Shown in pieces: positions 1 to 5,827 of a stretch of 7,586 nt of DNA. Every line of letters begins with the position of its first letter. Position 1 is the stretch's first letter. The position numbers and the translations under genes were made by a program. The notes under the pieces were generated by a model. It saw only the letters and a list, made by a program, of their open reading frames with translations, was not told the DNA's origin and did no database searches. Origin of the DNA: Candidatus Odyssella thessalonicensis (GTDB lineage: Bacteria; Pseudomonadota; Alphaproteobacteria; Bin65); assembly GCA_005240015.1 (NCBI GenBank), contig SBBV01000053.1, forward strand, positions 1-7,586, given 5' to 3'.

Positions 1-7
1 CGGCGCA

Positions 8-460
8 TCATGTTCGCCGTCGCGCGCCGCCGAGCGTGCAGGCCGTGATGGGGCCGGTGGCGAGATCGCGGTCGGGCCGCGGCCGGCGCAGCACGCAGAG
101 CGCCGCGCCGATGCGGCGCTGCTGATAGAGATAGAGGTTCGGCTCGCGGCCCGCGGCAAAGCAGCCGACATCGCACGCCTCGGCCCGCGCCGGTAGCGGC
201 GGGAAGGCGCGCCCGTCGCGATGGCTCCAGATCGTGAGCTCGAGCGTCTCGCCCGGCTCGGTCTGCAGGCGGCAGATCTGGCGCCGATAGGGCCCGAGCC
301 GGTCGTCGAGCGCGTCCGGCCCGAACGCGCGCAGGTTGAGGGCCTTCTCCGCCTCGGCCCGCGGCATCGCCGCGCAAAGATCGCGCACGCGGGTTTGCGC
401 GGCGGCGTTGGTGGCGCCGAGAACGACGCCTGCGATGGCAACGAGAGGCCAGGCCTTCAT
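8..460 (-). CDS. Small secreted cysteine-containing protein, function unknown
   Basis: A 150-residue protein that I do not recognise. The ATG at 460 is chosen because it starts a compact signal peptide: MKAW, then a hydrophobic stretch to about residue 17, and a likely signal peptidase I site after N-A-A-A (about residue 21). The frame stays open to a TTG at 490, but that would put charged residues ahead of the signal peptide. No clear Shine-Dalgarno sequence precedes either start. The mature part carries six cysteines (about C29, C63, C96, C100, C122, C141). An even number in an exported protein suggests disulfides. It also has a basic C-terminal tail. It is transcribed divergently from holC, and a palindromic repeat lies in between. 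The reading frame and signal peptide are seen; periplasmic location and disulfides are inference. It could be a lineage-specific hypothetical protein. Confidence 0.72.
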   Translation of the reverse strand: MKAWPLVAIAGVVLGATNAAAQTRVRDLCAAMPRAEAEKALNLRAFGPDALDDRLGPYRRQICRLQTEPGETLELTIWSHRDGRAFPPLPARAEACDVGCFAAGREPNLYLYQQRRIGAALCVLRRPRPDRDLATGPITACTLGGARRRT

Positions 461-504
461 GACGGGATGCACGCGGTCCAACTGCCGCAAAGACCAAACC
501 AGAT

Positions 505-629
505 TTGTCGTCCCCGCGAAAGCGGGGACTCAGTCGCTCGCCAACAGGCGAGCCTTGGCCAAATCGCGCAAGGCGCGATTTGGCCGTAAGCAGCGCTCTT
601 GCGCTGCGGCGCTTTCGCGGGGGCGACAA
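505..629. repeat. Palindromic intergenic repeat element 1 (REP/MITE-like)
   Basis: The two ends are inverted repeats: 504-523 matches the reverse complement of 611-630 at 18 of 20 positions, each holding a CCCCGCGAAAGC core. Nested inside are further perfect hairpins: GTCCCCGC-GAAA-GCGGGGAC (510-529), GCTCGCC-AACA-GGCGAGC (536-553), a 13-bp stem with a 3-base loop (557-585, GGCCAAATCGCGC arms) and GCAGCG-CTCTTG-CGCTGC (590-607). It encodes no supported protein. CCCCGCGAAAGCGGGG-type repeats are known as dispersed extragenic elements in proteobacteria, so this is probably one genomic copy of a family. It occupies most of the gap between the secreted-protein gene and holC. Confidence 0.8.
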
Positions 630-651
630 TCTTGATAATGACTCCGACGCC

Positions 652-1098
652 ATGACGGACGTGAATTTCTATCACCTGCAGCGCTCCTCGCTCGAACAGG
701 CGCTGCCGAAGCTGCTCGAGAAGATCCTGCAGGCGGGGAAGCGCGCGGTGGTGATGGCGCGCTCGGAGGAGCGCGTCGAGGCGCTGAACGCGCGACTCTG
801 GACCTACGATCCCAATTCCTTCCTGCCGCACGGCAGCAAGGCGGACGGCAGCGCGGCCGAGCAGCCGGTCTGGCTCACCATCGCCGACGAGAATCCCAAC
901 GGCGCCACCGTGCTCGTGCTCACCGACGGCGCGGCGACCGAGAACATGGCCCGCTACGAGCGCTGCCTCGAGCTCTTCGACGGCAACGATCCCGAGCGCG
1001 TCGCCGACGCGCGCCAGCGCTGGGCCGCCTACAAGAGCGCCGGCCACGCCGTCACCTACTGGCAGCAGGGCGAGAAGGGCTGGGAGAAGAAGGCGTAG
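652..1098 (+). CDS. holC: DNA polymerase III subunit chi (HolC)
   Basis: A 148-residue protein matching HolC in length and motifs. HolC is the chi subunit of the DNA polymerase III clamp-loader assembly. In E. coli it pairs with psi and contacts single-strand-binding protein, linking the replisome to SSB-coated lagging strand. Visible features are the N-terminal VNFYHLQ strand (residues 4-10) followed by [13 protein letters not shown], the [15 protein letters not shown] helix (36-50), the FLPHG motif (57-61), QPVWLT (71-76), a central strand VLVLTDG, and the typical C-terminal [12 protein letters not shown]. The ATG at 652 fits the family N-terminus; the upstream open frame only runs into repeat element 1. 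No strong Shine-Dalgarno is seen. A GATAAT hexamer at 634-639 is too close to the start to trust as a promoter. ndk follows 134 bases downstream with its own likely promoter. Confidence 0.95.
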   Translation: MTDVNFYHLQRSSLEQALPKLLEKILQAGKRAVVMARSEERVEALNARLWTYDPNSFLPHGSKADGSAAEQPVWLTIADENPNGATVLVLTDGAATENMARYERCLELFDGNDPERVADARQRWAAYKSAGHAVTYWQQGEKGWEKKA

Positions 1099-1148
1099 CG
1101 ACCGGCCGCCATCCTGGCACCTGCGTCGCCGTGGCCGCGCCGCTTCGC

Positions 1149-1177
1149 TTGTCGCGTCAGAGCCGAGCCGCTATATC
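1149..1177 (+). promoter_or_regulatory. Putative sigma70-type promoter for ndk
   Basis: TTGTCG (1149-1154) and TATATC (1172-1177) are separated by exactly 17 bases. Each matches 4 of 6 consensus positions. Transcription would start near 1184, leaving a leader of about 50 bases before the ndk ATG. Pattern-based inference only. Confidence 0.4.
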
Positions 1178-1232
1178 GCGCGCCATCTCTGGGCCGTTCC
1201 GCCCGCCACTCCCAAGAACAACGAGCGAGACA

Positions 1233-1655
1233 ATGGCGATCGAGCGCACCTTTTCGATCATCAAGCCCGACGCGACCAAGCGCAACATCACCGGCAAGAT
1301 CACCGCGCTCATCGAGGGCGCAGGCTTGAGGATCGTGGCGCAGAAGCGCCTGTGGCTCTCGAAGCAGCAGGCCGAGGGCTTCTACGCCGTGCACAAGGAG
1401 CGGCCGTTCTATGCGAGCCTCGTCAAATTCATGAGCTCGGGGCCGGTGGTGGTGCAGGTGCTCGAGGGCGAGAACGCCGTTGCCAGGTACCGCGAGGTGA
1501 TGGGTGCCACCGATCCGGCCAAGGCCGCGTCGGGCACGATCCGGAAGCTCTTCGCCGAGTCGATCGAGGCCAATTCGGTACACGGCTCCGACGGGCCCGA
1601 GACGGCGATGTCCGAGATCGCGTTCTTCTTCAAGCCCGAAGAGATCGTGGGGTAG
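1233..1655 (+). CDS. ndk: Nucleoside diphosphate kinase
   Basis: A 140-residue protein, the usual bacterial NDK length. The cytosolic enzyme transfers the gamma-phosphate of ATP to other nucleoside diphosphates through a phosphohistidine intermediate, balancing NTP and dNTP pools. The active-site segment NSVHGSD is intact with catalytic H117. Other family hallmarks are [11 protein letters not shown] at the N-terminus (K11 and P12), the Kpn-loop region with [14 protein letters not shown] (85-98), and [15 protein letters not shown] leading into the active site. The ATG at 1233 gives the canonical [13 protein letters not shown] start; a weak purine-rich GAGCGAG lies just upstream. It ends at 1655, followed by a palindromic repeat and then a strong hairpin terminator shared with the convergent coxIV gene. 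Nothing is missing or unusual in the protein. Confidence 0.98.
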   Translation: MAIERTFSIIKPDATKRNITGKITALIEGAGLRIVAQKRLWLSKQQAEGFYAVHKERPFYASLVKFMSSGPVVVQVLEGENAVARYREVMGATDPAKAASGTIRKLFAESIEANSVHGSDGPETAMSEIAFFFKPEEIVG

Positions 1656-1671
1656 GCGGCCCGACCCATCG

Positions 1672-1793
1672 CGTCATCCTGAGCGAAGCGAAGGATCTGG
1701 GACCGCGCGCCTCCAGGCGCGCCTCTTGTCCCCGCCGTCGAGAAAGGGCGCGGCTGGAGCCGCGCGGTCCCATGTCGCTTCGCTCAGGATGAC
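1672..1793. repeat. Palindromic intergenic repeat element 2 with nested hairpins
   Basis: A perfect 20-bp inverted repeat forms the ends (1672-1691 and 1774-1793, CGTCATCCTGAGCGAAGCGA). Inside it lies a second inverted pair of about 25 bp (1699-1723 and 1747-1771) beginning GGGACCGCGCG, matching at 23 of 25 positions. Each inner arm is itself a hairpin: GCGCGCCT-CC-AGGCGCGC on the left and GCGCGGCT-CC-AGCCGCGC on the right. The two differences between arms fall on paired positions, so both small hairpins remain perfect. TCATCCTGAGCGAAGCGAAGGATC-like ends are a widespread dispersed-repeat signature in bacteria. No protein is supported here. It sits between the ndk stop and the terminator, so it would be in the ndk transcript. 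Confidence 0.85.
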
Positions 1794-1821
1794 GGTTGGA
1801 AACGGAAGATGGCTGCAGCAA

Positions 1822-1846
1822 AAAGGCCGCCCCTCGGGCGGCCTTT
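1822..1846. terminator. Bidirectional rho-independent terminator between ndk and coxIV
   Basis: An 11-bp perfect stem (AAAGGCCGCCC paired with GGGCGGCCTTT) closes a 3-base loop. On the minus strand the stem is followed by further T residues, giving a run of five, so it should end coxIV well. On the plus strand there are three T residues, then a mixed tail, so termination of ndk is likely but less classical. It lies about 27 bases beyond the coxIV stop. Confidence 0.85.
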
Positions 1847-1873
1847 CGCGTTTGGCCGCCCGGCGCGGCGCGC

Positions 1874-1996
1874 TCAGGCGAGGAAAATGCCCATGAAGAT
1901 GAGCAGCAGCACGATCCCGACCGTGCTGTAGGTAATCAGCTTCGTGAACCCGGCATAGGTTCCCAAGTGGCTGCGCATGTCGTGGTCGTCGGCCAT
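1874..1996 (-). CDS. aa3-type cytochrome c oxidase subunit IV (small alphaproteobacterial form)
   Basis: A 40-residue protein with a polar N-terminus, MADDHDMRSHLGTYAGF, and one transmembrane helix (about residues 19-39). This matches the small bacterial aa3-type cytochrome oxidase subunit IV family (COX4_pro_2), whose members are about 40-50 residues and often share an N-terminal MA-D-H-M-HE-TY-GF pattern before a single helix. Its partner would be the inner-membrane cytochrome c oxidase complex; its role in assembly or stability is not well defined. The start at 1996 matches the family N-terminus and has a GGGGG run about 7 bases upstream. An in-frame ATG at 2008 (adding MGAP) is the alternative. 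The gene stands alone, away from any catalytic oxidase subunits, which is common for this family. It has a plausible promoter at 2043-2071 and the strong terminator downstream. Confidence 0.85.
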   Translation of the reverse strand: MADDHDMRSHLGTYAGFTKLITYSTVGIVLLLIFMGIFLA

Positions 1997-2042
1997 TGGC
2001 GCCCCCATCTCTCGTCCAACTCCCCCTGCGTGAATGGCGATT

Positions 2043-2071
2043 CTCATAGCGGATGCGACGTTTCGGCGCAA
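2043..2071 (-). promoter_or_regulatory. Putative promoter for the cytochrome oxidase subunit IV gene
   Basis: Read on the minus strand, TTGCGC (2071-2066) and TATGAG (2048-2043) are separated by exactly 17 bases, matching 3 and 4 of 6 consensus positions. It lies just after the purN stop and would give a leader of about 40 bases before the ATG at 1996. This supports a separate transcript for the small gene. Pattern-based inference only. Confidence 0.4.
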
Positions 2072-2077
2072 TCGGCC

Positions 2078-2740
2078 TCAGCCCATCAGCGGCGGCGGAT
2101 TGATCAGCGCGGCCTCCTGCGCCGGCGCGCCATCGATGAGGCAGCGCTCGTTCTCGACGCGGAGGCGCTTCTCGGCGGCGAGCTTCAACGCCAGCGGATA
2201 GCAGCGGTGCTCGGCGGCGAGCACGCGCGCGGCGAGCTTGGCCTCGTCGTCGCCGGCGAGCACCGGCACCGCCGCCTGCACGATGATCGGCCCGTCATCC
2301 ATCGCCGCGCGCACGAAATGCACGGTGCAGCCGTGGAGGCGCACGCCGGCCTCGAGCGCGCGCTTGTGCGTGTCGAGGCCGCGGAACGCGGGCAAAAGCG
2401 AGGGGTGGATGTTGATGAGCCGGTCGCGCCAATGCGTAACGAAGGTCTCGGTCAAGAGGCGCATGAAGCCGGCGAGGCAGACGAACTCGACGCCGGCCTT
2501 CTCCAGCACGGCGGTGAGCGCCTGCTCGAAGGCCGGGCGGTCCTTCTTGAACGGGCGATGGTCCAGCACGGCCGTGGCGATGCCCGCCTCCTTGGTGCGC
2601 GCGAGCCCCGCGGCGGCGGGCTCGTTCGAGAGCACGAGCGCGATCTCGGCGGGGAATTTCGGCTTGCGGCAGGCCTCGATCAGCGCCTGCATGTTGGAGC
2701 CGCGGCCCGAGATCAGGATCCCGACTTTCAATTTCGCCAT
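2078..2740 (-). CDS. purN: Phosphoribosylglycinamide formyltransferase (PurN)
   Basis: A 220-residue enzyme, close to the usual PurN size. It transfers the formyl group of 10-formyltetrahydrofolate to glycinamide ribonucleotide, the third step of de novo purine synthesis, in the cytosol. Visible landmarks are the phosphate-binding GRGSN loop (residues 12-16), LAGFMRLL (89-96), the active-site INIHPSLLPAF (109-119) with N110 and H112, and MDDGPII with D148, completing the Asn-His-Asp catalytic set. HGCTVHFV (136-143) is also typical. The ATG at 2740 gives the canonical MAKLKVGILISGRGSN start, with GGTGG just upstream. The frame stays open upstream to about 3040, but that part only translates repeat element 3 and the opposite end of purM, so it is not used. 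It lies downstream of purM in the same direction, 163 bases away. Confidence 0.97.
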   Translation of the reverse strand: MAKLKVGILISGRGSNMQALIEACRKPKFPAEIALVLSNEPAAAGLARTKEAGIATAVLDHRPFKKDRPAFEQALTAVLEKAGVEFVCLAGFMRLLTETFVTHWRDRLINIHPSLLPAFRGLDTHKRALEAGVRLHGCTVHFVRAAMDDGPIIVQAAVPVLAGDDEAKLAARVLAAEHRCYPLALKLAAEKRLRVENERCLIDGAPAQEAALINPPPLMG

Positions 2741-2769
2741 TCCACCAAACCGTCGGCGATGACACCGCA

Positions 2770-2896
2770 CTGTGGGACCGCGCGCCTCCAGGCGCGCCCT
2801 TGGTCGCCACAGGAATGGCGCCGAACGCAGCAGGAGATGTGCCAGCACCGATGCGGCGGCAACGAAGGGCGCGCCTGGAGGCGCGCGGTCCCGCAG
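2770..2896. repeat. Palindromic repeat element 3, between purM and purN
   Basis: A perfect 27-bp inverted repeat (2774-2800 and 2866-2892) extends outward to about 31 bp with a single mismatch (2770-2800 and 2866-2896). Each arm carries the same hairpin motif seen in element 2, GCGCGCCT-CC-AGGCGCGC after GGGACC (left hairpin 2780-2797). Weaker inverted similarity continues inward for roughly 10 bases. The element fills nearly the whole 163-base gap between the purM stop and the purN start, so it must be carried in a purMN transcript. There, each arm, or the two arms together, could fold into very stable RNA structure. No protein-coding content is supported. Confidence 0.85.
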
Positions 2897-2903
2897 AGGA
2901 GCG

Positions 2904-3980
2904 TCAATCCGGCCATGTAGCCGACCAATTGGTAAGCTCCACGCTCGGCGCCGCATCCGGGCTCGGCGCGGCCGCGATCTGCCCGATCTCGCGCACGGTC
3001 TCGCCTTCGGCGCCGAGCAGATGCGCGAGCGCCCAGGCACGCGCGGCTTCGACCACCATCACCATGCCGATGCCGCAATTGAACGTGCGCACCATCTCCT
3101 CGCGCCCGACCTTGCCGGTCTTCATCAGCCACGCGAACACCGGCGGCACCGGCCAGGACGATGCGTCGATGCGCGCGACGGTGCCGGCGGGCAGCACGCG
3201 CGGGACGTTCTCGGTCAGGCCGCCGCCGGTGATGTGCGCCATCGCCTTGACGCCGCCCGCGCGCAGCGCGGCGAGGCACGAGCGCACGTAGAGCCGCGTC
3301 GGCGTCAAGAGCGCGCCGCCGAGCGACTCGGCCGGATCGAACGGCGCCTTGGCCGAGTAGGGCACGCCCGACTGGGACACGATGCGGCGCACGAGCGAGA
3401 AGCCGTTGGAATGCACGCCGCTCGAGGCAAGGCCAAGGATGATGTCGCCCGAACCGATGTCGGCGCGCGGCAGCGCCTCACCGCGCTCGACCGCGCCCAC
3501 CGCGAAGCCGGCGAGATCGTAGTCGCCCTTGGCGTAGACGCCCGGCATCTCCGCGGTCTCCCCGCCGATCAGCGCGCAGCCCGATTCGCGGCAGGCGGCG
3601 GCGATGCCTCTCACGACCGTCGCCGCCTCGGACACTTTGAGCGCCCCGGTCGCGTAGTAGTCGAGGAAGAACAGCGGTTCGGCGCCTTGCACGACGAGAT
3701 CGTTCACGCACATGGCGACGAGGTCCTGGCCGATCGTGTCGTGCCGGCCGGTCTCGATCGCGACCTTGAGCTTGGTGCCGACGCCGTCGGTGGTGGCGAC
3801 GAGGATCGGATCGCGATAGCCGCACGCCTTCAAGTCGAAGAGGGCGCCGAAGCCGCCGAGCCCGGCCGCGGTGCCCGCGCGGGCGGTCGATTTCGCGGCC
3901 GGCTTGATCGCCTCGACCAGCGCATTGCCGGCGTCGATGTCGACCCCGGCTTCCTTGTATCTTTCCGTGGATATGGACAA
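2904..3980 (-). CDS. purM: Phosphoribosylformylglycinamidine cyclo-ligase (AIR synthetase, PurM)
   Basis: About 358 residues, normal for PurM. It closes the imidazole ring using ATP, turning FGAM into AIR, the fifth step of IMP synthesis. Motifs in order: [12 protein letters not shown] (8-19), GGFGALFDL (42-50), the ATP/phosphate motif ATTDGVGTK (62-70), [21 protein letters not shown] (starting at 90), GGETAEMPG (139-147), [15 protein letters not shown], and [10 protein letters not shown] in the C-terminal half, with FNCGIGM near the end. The start is a TTG at 3980, placed where family members begin just ahead of the YKEAGVDI segment. No in-frame ATG or GTG lies near, and GGAG sits only 2 bases upstream. 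It reads divergently from the DUF2066 operon across 63 bases and leads into purN past a palindromic repeat. The protein identity is certain; the exact start is not. Confidence 0.97.
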   Translation of the reverse strand: MSISTERYKEAGVDIDAGNALVEAIKPAAKSTARAGTAAGLGGFGALFDLKACGYRDPILVATTDGVGTKLKVAIETGRHDTIGQDLVAMCVNDLVVQGAEPLFFLDYYATGALKVSEAATVVRGIAAACRESGCALIGGETAEMPGVYAKGDYDLAGFAVGAVERGEALPRADIGSGDIILGLASSGVHSNGFSLVRRIVSQSGVPYSAKAPFDPAESLGGALLTPTRLYVRSCLAALRAGGVKAMAHITGGGLTENVPRVLPAGTVARIDASSWPVPPVFAWLMKTGKVGREEMVRTFNCGIGMVMVVEAARAWALAHLLGAEGETVREIGQIAAAPSPDAAPSVELTNWSATWPD

Positions 3981-4011
3981 ATCTCCGTTGCGTCGGGCGG
4001 ATTTCGGCGCC

Positions 4012-4041
4012 CTTATAGCCGGCCCGCCTAGGGAGTGAAAC
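4012..4041 (-). promoter_or_regulatory. Putative purM promoter in the divergent gap
   Basis: On the minus strand TATAAG (4017-4012) matches 5 of 6 positions of a -10 box. Eighteen bases upstream is GTTTCA (4041-4036), a weak -35 match. Transcription would begin near 4005, about 25 bases before the TTG start. The same TATA core read on the plus strand is TATAGC (4014-4019), which could serve as the -10 of the divergent DUF2066 operon, but I see no good -35 for it. Confidence 0.35.
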
Positions 4042-4043
4042 CG

Positions 4044-5255
4044 ATGCCGCATCTCGTCCGGGGAAGGACGCTGTGGATTTTGCTCTTGGCCGCGCTCATG
4101 CCGGCCCTCGGGGCAACACCTGCGCGCGCCGAGAGCGCCGACCTCTACACCGTGACGGGCGTGCAGGTGCAGGCGAGCGGCGCGCGGCCCGAGCTCGCGC
4201 GCGCCAAGGCGGTGGCCGCGGGCGAAGCGGTGGCGCTCGGCCGCCTGCTCCGGAAGCTCACGCTGGCCGAAGACCACGCGCGCCTTCCCAAGCCCGACGC
4301 CGAGGCCGTGCGCGGCGCGGTGCGCAACTTCTCGGTCGAGAGCGAGAACCAGCAGGGCGACAAGTACACGGCCTCGATCGCCTACCGCTTCGACCGCGAC
4401 GCGATCCGCGCGATGCTCGAGAGCGCCAGCATCCCGTTCCTCGATGCGCCGAGCCCGCCGCTCGTGCTGCTGCCGGTCTGGCGCGAAGAGGGCAAGCCCA
4501 CGCTCTGGGACGACCCCAATCCGTGGCGCGAGGCCTGGCAGCGCCACGAGCCCGAAGACACACTGGTGGAGTTCGCGCGCCTGCGTGCCGATCTCGCCGA
4601 CTTGAAGGCGATCTCGGGCGAGGAAGCGGCCGCCGGCAACCGCGCCGCGATCAATCGCATCGCCGATCACTACAAGGCGGGGCTGATCGCGGTGGCGCTC
4701 GCCACCGTGGAGAAGGGCCAGCGGCGCATCGCCGTCACGCTCTACGATGTCGCCAACGGGCGCACCAGCGCCATCGGCACGTTTCCGGCCGGCACCGATG
4801 CCGCCGGTCTCGACAAGGCGGCGCAGCAGATCGCGCGCGCGATCGATGCGGGCTGGAAGAAGAGCGCCATCGCGGTCGAGCAGAATGCCGTCGTCGTCCG
4901 TATCCGCGCGCCGCTCCAGGGCCTCGATCATTGGATCAGGATCCGCCAGACGCTCTCGAGCATGCCGCAGCTGCGCAGCCTCACCACGGTGTCGATGAGC
5001 CCGGGCGAGGCGCTGATCGAGCTGCGCTTCGCCGGCACCATGGCCGAGCTGCGCCGCCAGCTCGAGCAGAAAGGGATGGCGATCACGCCCGAGCCGGCCG
5101 CGGCCGGCGGGACCGAAGTGTGGCTGCTGAGGCCGCCGGCCACGACGATCAAGGAAACCGAGCTTCCGCCGACGCCGGCGTCGCCGCCGGGCAAGGCCGA
5201 GGAGCGCCCGAAGCCCGGCCCGCCGGCCGGCAAGGAGCCGCAAAAGAAGCCGTGA
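4044..5255 (+). CDS. DUF2066 domain-containing exported protein
   Basis: A 403-residue protein of the DUF2066 family, which has no established function. The ATG at 4044 is preferred over the GTG at 4035 because AGGGAG (4030-4035) lies 8 bases before it. The N-terminus is a clear signal peptide: basic MPHLVRGR, a hydrophobic core [12 protein letters not shown], and a likely cleavage after A-R-A (about residue 30). The family-like start of the mature domain, [13 protein letters not shown] with [21 protein letters not shown], follows, then a central region with [10 protein letters not shown] and [11 protein letters not shown]. The last 30-40 residues are rich in Pro, Lys and Glu and probably disordered. 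Its stop overlaps the start of the phosphatidyltransferase gene by 4 bases, so the two are likely translated together. Periplasmic location is inferred from the signal peptide. Confidence 0.92.
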   Translation: MPHLVRGRTLWILLLAALMPALGATPARAESADLYTVTGVQVQASGARPELARAKAVAAGEAVALGRLLRKLTLAEDHARLPKPDAEAVRGAVRNFSVESENQQGDKYTASIAYRFDRDAIRAMLESASIPFLDAPSPPLVLLPVWREEGKPTLWDDPNPWREAWQRHEPEDTLVEFARLRADLADLKAISGEEAAAGNRAAINRIADHYKAGLIAVALATVEKGQRRIAVTLYDVANGRTSAIGTFPAGTDAAGLDKAAQQIARAIDAGWKKSAIAVEQNAVVVRIRAPLQGLDHWIRIRQTLSSMPQLRSLTTVSMSPGEALIELRFAGTMAELRRQLEQKGMAITPEPAAAGGTEVWLLRPPATTIKETELPPTPASPPGKAEERPKPGPPAGKEPQKKP

Positions 5256-5827
5256 ACGTACCCAATCTGATCTCGCTGCTGCGCCTCGCGGCGGTGCCGC
5301 TCGTCGTCTGGCTGATCGCCAATGACCGCTTGAACGCCGCGATGTGGCTGTTCGCGGCGGCGGGCATCAGCGATGCGATCGACGGGTACCTGGCGCGCAT
5401 CTGGCGCCAGCGCACGCGGATCGGCGCCTACCTCGATCCGCTTGCCGACAAGATGCTGCTGGTCTGCGTGTTCGTGACGCTCGGCCAGGTGGGCAAGCTG
5501 GACTCCTGGCTCGTGATCCTGGTCGTCTCGCGCGACGTCATGATCGTGGGCGGCATCATTCTCTTGTTCCTGCTCGAGCACCGCATCGAGGTGCAGCCGA
5601 GTTTCATCAGCAAGGCCAACACCGCCGCGCAGATCGCGTTCGCCGCGCTCGTGCTGGCGCGCTACGGCCTCGATCTCAGCAGTGCCGCCTGGCTCGCCGT
5701 CGTCGAGTGGTCGAAATACGCGGTGGCCGCGACCACGCTGCTCTCGGGCGCGCACTACGTCGTCATCGGCATCCGTCACCTGGCTGCGGCCAATGGCGGT
5801 CCCACCAAACCCGAGCGCCGGCCGTGA
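5252..5827 (+). CDS. CDP-alcohol phosphatidyltransferase family protein (PgsA / cardiolipin synthase-like)
   Basis: A 191-residue integral inner-membrane enzyme. The complete family signature D-x2-DG-x2-AR-x8-G-x3-D-x3-D is present as [10 protein letters not shown] (residues 40-49) and [10 protein letters not shown] (58-67), with metal-binding aspartates D41, D44, D62 and D66. The start [20 protein letters not shown] resembles PgsA-type and eukaryotic-type cardiolipin synthases. Several hydrophobic helices follow, including [22 protein letters not shown]. Members move a phosphatidyl group from CDP-diacylglycerol to an alcohol acceptor. Glycerol-3-phosphate (giving PG-phosphate) or phosphatidylglycerol (giving cardiolipin) are the likely acceptors, but the sequence alone does not settle which. 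The GTG start at 5252 overlaps the DUF2066 stop as GTGA, and its own stop overlaps the hdaA start in the same way. The motif makes the family call firm; the substrate is unresolved. Confidence 0.92.
   Translation: MNVPNLISLLRLAAVPLVVWLIANDRLNAAMWLFAAAGISDAIDGYLARIWRQRTRIGAYLDPLADKMLLVCVFVTLGQVGKLDSWLVILVVSRDVMIVGGIILLFLLEHRIEVQPSFISKANTAAQIAFAALVLARYGLDLSSAAWLAVVEWSKYAVAATTLLSGAHYVVIGIRHLAAANGGPTKPERRP

Noticed and set aside
505..629. Possible CRISPR array or attachment site in the repeat before holC.
   Set aside because: The repeats are inverted, not direct with spacers of regular size, and no cas, integrase or tRNA gene is nearby.
457..1047. A 196-codon minus-strand frame opposite holC.
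   Set aside because: It is antisense to holC, crosses repeat element 1, and has low-complexity composition.
1796..2920. A 374-codon plus-strand frame opposite coxIV and purN.
   Set aside because: It runs through a terminator and repeat element 3 and is antisense to purN; no recognisable domain.
2741..3040. N-terminal extension of PurN by about 100 residues.
   Set aside because: The extension translates the palindromic repeat and the 3' end of purM in another frame; PurN has a canonical start at 2740.
2772..4031. A 419-codon plus-strand frame opposite purM.
   Set aside because: It is antisense to a certain gene, starts in a palindromic repeat, and has His/Arg/Ala-biased composition with no motifs.
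3981..4043. Purine riboswitch in the purM leader.
   Set aside because: The gap is only 63 bases and shows none of the conserved purine-riboswitch core; there is no room for the three-helix fold.
2904..5243. A 779-codon open frame on the minus strand whose first half runs antisense to the DUF2066 gene and continues into purM.
   Set aside because: Only the part from about 3980 onward has family motifs (PurM). The upstream part is Arg/Ala-rich low-complexity translation typical of antisense frames in GC-rich DNA, opposite a well-supported gene.
4073..5251. Long plus-strand frame continuous with the phosphatidyltransferase gene, suggesting a fusion.
   Set aside because: The upstream portion is an out-of-frame reading of DUF2066. 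The real protein begins at the GTG at 5252, where family similarity starts.
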